From: Bifidobacteriaceae bacterium
GTDB lineage: Bacteria; Actinomycetota; Actinomycetes; Actinomycetales; WQXJ01
Direction of reading: 5' to 3'
DNA length: 7,246 nucleotides
Assembly (NCBI GenBank): GCA_031268115.1
Contig: JAIRXV010000384.1
Location: forward strand, 1-7,246
The stretch's first letter is position 1, and each line of letters opens with the position of its first letter. Made by a program: the position numbers and the translations under genes. Positions 6,001 to 7,246 of the stretch are shown piece by piece. Below the pieces are notes generated by a model. It made no database searches. It saw only the letters and a program-made list of their open reading frames with translations, and was not told where the DNA came from.

Positions 6001-7246
6001 ATGTAACCGTAGCCGCGGAAATCCTTCTGGCCGGCCACTTCGGAGTGAACCACGCGCCAGGTCGCGCCGTTATCCGGAGAATACTGGACAACCTCTTCGG
6101 CCATGCGGTCGTGGCGGTGGAACGTGGAAGCGACGATGACACCCTTGTATTCGGGCTGTTGGGATACGGAAATCCCACCGAAGCCCCCGCGCTGAAGCTT
6201 CTGACCTGGATAGTCCTGCTGCAACTCCGCCAGCGGCGGGTACTCGCGGGTATACACGTTGGGAGGGGTGATGTCGTTTGCGAAGTCCGGATCCACCTCA
6301 GCTGCGGTGCCGAAATCGAAACGATAGACCCGGCCATCGTGCGCGAAATTCGAGTTCGAGCCAACCGACACCGTTGCGGTGACGCCGCCGCGTACATATT
6401 GGGCGTGGTCGGTGGGGGCTTCTAGGTTATAGGAATTGACGCCGGTGCCGAATTCGGCGTAGGCAACTACAAGGTTGCCATCCTGGTCCCAGTCGGAGTG
6501 AAGAGAAACAAACCCAGCGTAATCGCGGGTGCCTGGGGCGGGTTGGCCGGGGACTTCCGTCCACACCGTGGAGGTATCCACACCGGAGTTAGTTTCCCAG
6601 AGGGACGCAAACTCACGATGGCGTTCCGGGGCGGTACCAGTCCAAGCGGCGCCGGTTACGCCCGTGGTGGCGACCACCACGTGCAATGACTCACGTGTGA
6701 TCGGGTCCACTGGGCTATTCGGATCGATCGTGACATAGGTGGGGTCGTAGCCCACCGGGCCAGCGGCCGTTGTCGCCACGCGGGCCCAAGTGGCCCCGTA
6801 ATCCGTTGACTTCCACAGGCCCGTGGCGCGGGCCGCGTAGTAGAGGACCGAGTTGTTGTTCGGATCAATCGCCAAACGCGGACCGGATGAGCGGTTGCTT
6901 CCGTCGTTGCCGTTCATGCTCATGCCGGTGATCATGTACTTGGTCCAGTGGGCGCCGTAGTCGTCCGAGCGCAGCACGTTGTTGGCGTTGCTTTGGCCGG
7001 CGGTCATGTAGACCCGACCCTTCTTGACGGGATCGGGCACGATGGAAGTCACGAACGTGGTTGAACGCCCGGGCCCGCGCGCATCGCCTTCAGGGATAAC
7101 ACCGCCGGCATCGGTGGCATCGTCATTCAAACCGATCCAGTAATCGTTCGCGAAGTCGTAGCGGTAGGCGCCCCCAATATCCGTCAACGCGTACAGGACG
7201 TTGGGTTCGATGTCGGAAAAGACCGAGCCAGTCACATAGCCGGAGC
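2979..7246 (-). CDS. Secreted GH74-like (xyloglucanase-type) enzyme with C-terminal Ig-like modules; 5' end missing
   Basis: The visible 1418 residues, numbered from a GTG codon at 7235, continue in frame to the window edge (SGY precedes), so that GTG is internal and the start and signal peptide lie outside. GH74 enzymes cut the glucan backbone of xyloglucan, using two seven-bladed beta-propellers. Residues 1-932 match this: GYVTGSVFSDIEPNVLYALTDIGGAYR at the start, five Asp-box motifs (90-97, 143-150, 386-393, 771-778, 887-894), GLEET at 473-477, and RINDDAHQYG plus RVFGRVYLGTGTRG at 896-928. Asp19 is the likely catalytic base, and Asp498 in YADWGSMSW aligns with the likely acid. This half exceeds the usual 730-760 residues because of insertions near 171-345 and 510-595. 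Cys620 and Cys651 are the only cysteines visible and may form a disulfide. Residues 948-1037, 1038-1118, 1122-1212, 1228-1320 and 1323-1418 look like Ig-like modules, the last extremely lysine-rich. There is no LPXTG motif or C-terminal membrane segment. The divergence makes the substrate uncertain. Confidence 0.87.
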   Translation of the reverse strand, partial: SGYVTGSVFSDIEPNVLYALTDIGGAYRYDFANDYWIGLNDDATDAGGVIPEGDARGPGRSTTFVTSIVPDPVKKGRVYMTAGQSNANNVLRSDDYGAHWTKYMITGMSMNGNDGSNRSSGPRLAIDPNNNSVLYYAARATGLWKSTDYGATWARVATTAAGPVGYDPTYVTIDPNSPVDPITRESLHVVVATTGVTGAAWTGTAPERHREFASLWETNSGVDTSTVWTEVPGQPAPGTRDYAGFVSLHSDWDQDGNLVVAYAEFGTGVNSYNLEAPTDHAQYVRGGVTATVSVGSNSNFAHDGRVYRFDFGTAAEVDPDFANDITPPNVYTREYPPLAELQQDYPGQKLQRGGFGGISVSQQPEYKGVIVASTFHRHDRMAEEVVQYSPDNGATWRVVHSEVAGQKDFRGYGYIDKDNGWGAAVHWAFDLQMDPFNTNSALFTTGAGFWWARDLTKAQEPVTGTNQPTWGFWDDGLEETVMWNLYSPSQTKDYLYATYADWGSMSWAKDYSISPDNSLVNRESIAARQMYDDPPFDANGDPTYRPDLVPSASDPTQAFDVAGVRVDPDPATAGLGTGWYLKYKTADQPYLERWMNTQNMDYAGLNQNVFVFTPSGNYQNTNCSAGAISFDEGKSATPLAIPAGYTGGGGNVTCANGNAGWISVNADASRVLWTVGGQGAANAYWADISAGPDAAVVGSHQGRTIAESEVRRIERRNPDGTPDYGDRTGWTKINFFNADASAVTSGNFKILSDKVDPNVMYAFQANNASPLFVSTDRGENFVRVPLTGAAVPSVNWATSGHSQGGNKIQIDPFHTQSIYLAPHQAAAGLIKLAFNGTDWISTKLADGDFQQVGIGIGVGTNTIPALYAAGLIADNTPWSAAPAHYGVYRSLDGGATWKRINDDAHQYGDLRAISGDSRVFGRVYLGTGTRGTRVADISWAVNEGTADAGNQVKVVPTSSTVRAGAPVDFAATLYGPFGDEIGDVTADVQFTAAIKGVEIGNSAEFTPLASYTYQVTASYTWTDATGTHTASSAPVDIEVVNVDGLVPVVGGTAGLGATLSATVPAGWAPSFTWFRNGQATGVTGASYAVGAADVGAAITVQASQTKGSVNVVKVSAPVVIPRVAGTASAAVVSASRLPTETTALTVNVTASAGIVPTGQIQVILPSGQLLAATLSGGSASVILPTMPVGDYTLPVAYLGDSRVAPASSQVVANVVAPLVDPFGENVTGAKTAPTVTATLPTAVVTATTAAAIPITVTGPQGVVPTGAVHIALSNGQTIVAALAGGKATVSLPPLPVGTYKLTAVYHGDEKVAAATFDIGTLKVVKATPKVTAKLVKKTVNAGAVAKLKVTVKATGTTPTGTVRVTVGNKVVKKTLTASNKGVVTVNLPKQTAGKYKIKVKFTGNDIVANTKTKSLATLTVK

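Noticed and set aside
5145..6425. A 426-codon open frame on the plus strand opposite the GH74 gene.
   Set aside because: Its codons lie exactly opposite GH74 codons, where stops arise only from the sense codons TTA, CTA and TCA, which are rare in GC-rich genes. Its translation shows no known motif, and the opposite strand has clear protein homology.
7233..7235. The GTG at 7233-7235 as the real start of the GH74-like gene.
   Set aside because: The frame continues upstream to the window edge, and the preceding residues (SGY before VTGSVF) fit the GH74 N-terminal motif. A start here would also remove the signal peptide expected of a secreted enzyme.

Overview
The window is GC-rich (about 60-65 % by eye) with strong G/C preference at third codon positions. 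Overlapping genes, a GTG start and secreted enzymes with lysine-rich C-terminal Ig-like modules all point to a high-GC Actinomycetota, perhaps a plant-polysaccharide-degrading member of the Micrococcales or a relative. The genus cannot be read from this sequence. The theme is beta-glucan use: one gene for intracellular sugar cleavage with its own LacI-type regulator, and one very large secreted glycoside hydrolase.

Layout. Positions 1-49 probably hold the last codons of an upstream plus-strand gene. Positions 50-363 are non-coding. They carry a 35-bp direct repeat (42-76 and 116-150, 34/35 identical), a stem-loop over the presumed upstream stop codon, and just before the next gene a palindrome with a central CG that looks like a LacI-family operator. 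Positions 364-1779 (+) encode a GH1 beta-glucosidase with all its catalytic residues. Positions 1769-2797 (+) encode a LacI-family regulator that starts inside the end of the GH1 gene, so the two form a translationally coupled operon. Positions 2798-2978 are intergenic. They hold two copies of a 14-bp motif and a perfect 21-bp-stem hairpin that probably terminates transcription from both sides. From 2979 to the right edge (-) runs one huge gene for a secreted GH74-type (xyloglucanase-like) tandem beta-propeller enzyme followed by about five Ig-like modules. Its N-terminus and signal peptide lie beyond the window.

How the parts fit. The GH74-like protein would cut a beta-glucan such as xyloglucan outside the cell. 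Imported oligosaccharides would be trimmed to glucose by the cytoplasmic GH1 enzyme, and the LacI-type protein would sense a sugar and control its own operon, possibly also the GH74 gene, whose promoter is not visible. This link is inferred from families and proximity; the two units are convergent, not co-transcribed.

The most unusual items are the divergence of the GH74 enzyme (both catalytic aspartates apparently kept, but the surrounding motifs rewritten and large insertions added), its extremely basic final domain, and the repeat and hairpin structures between genes. I saw no clear sign of a wholly new multi-gene system.
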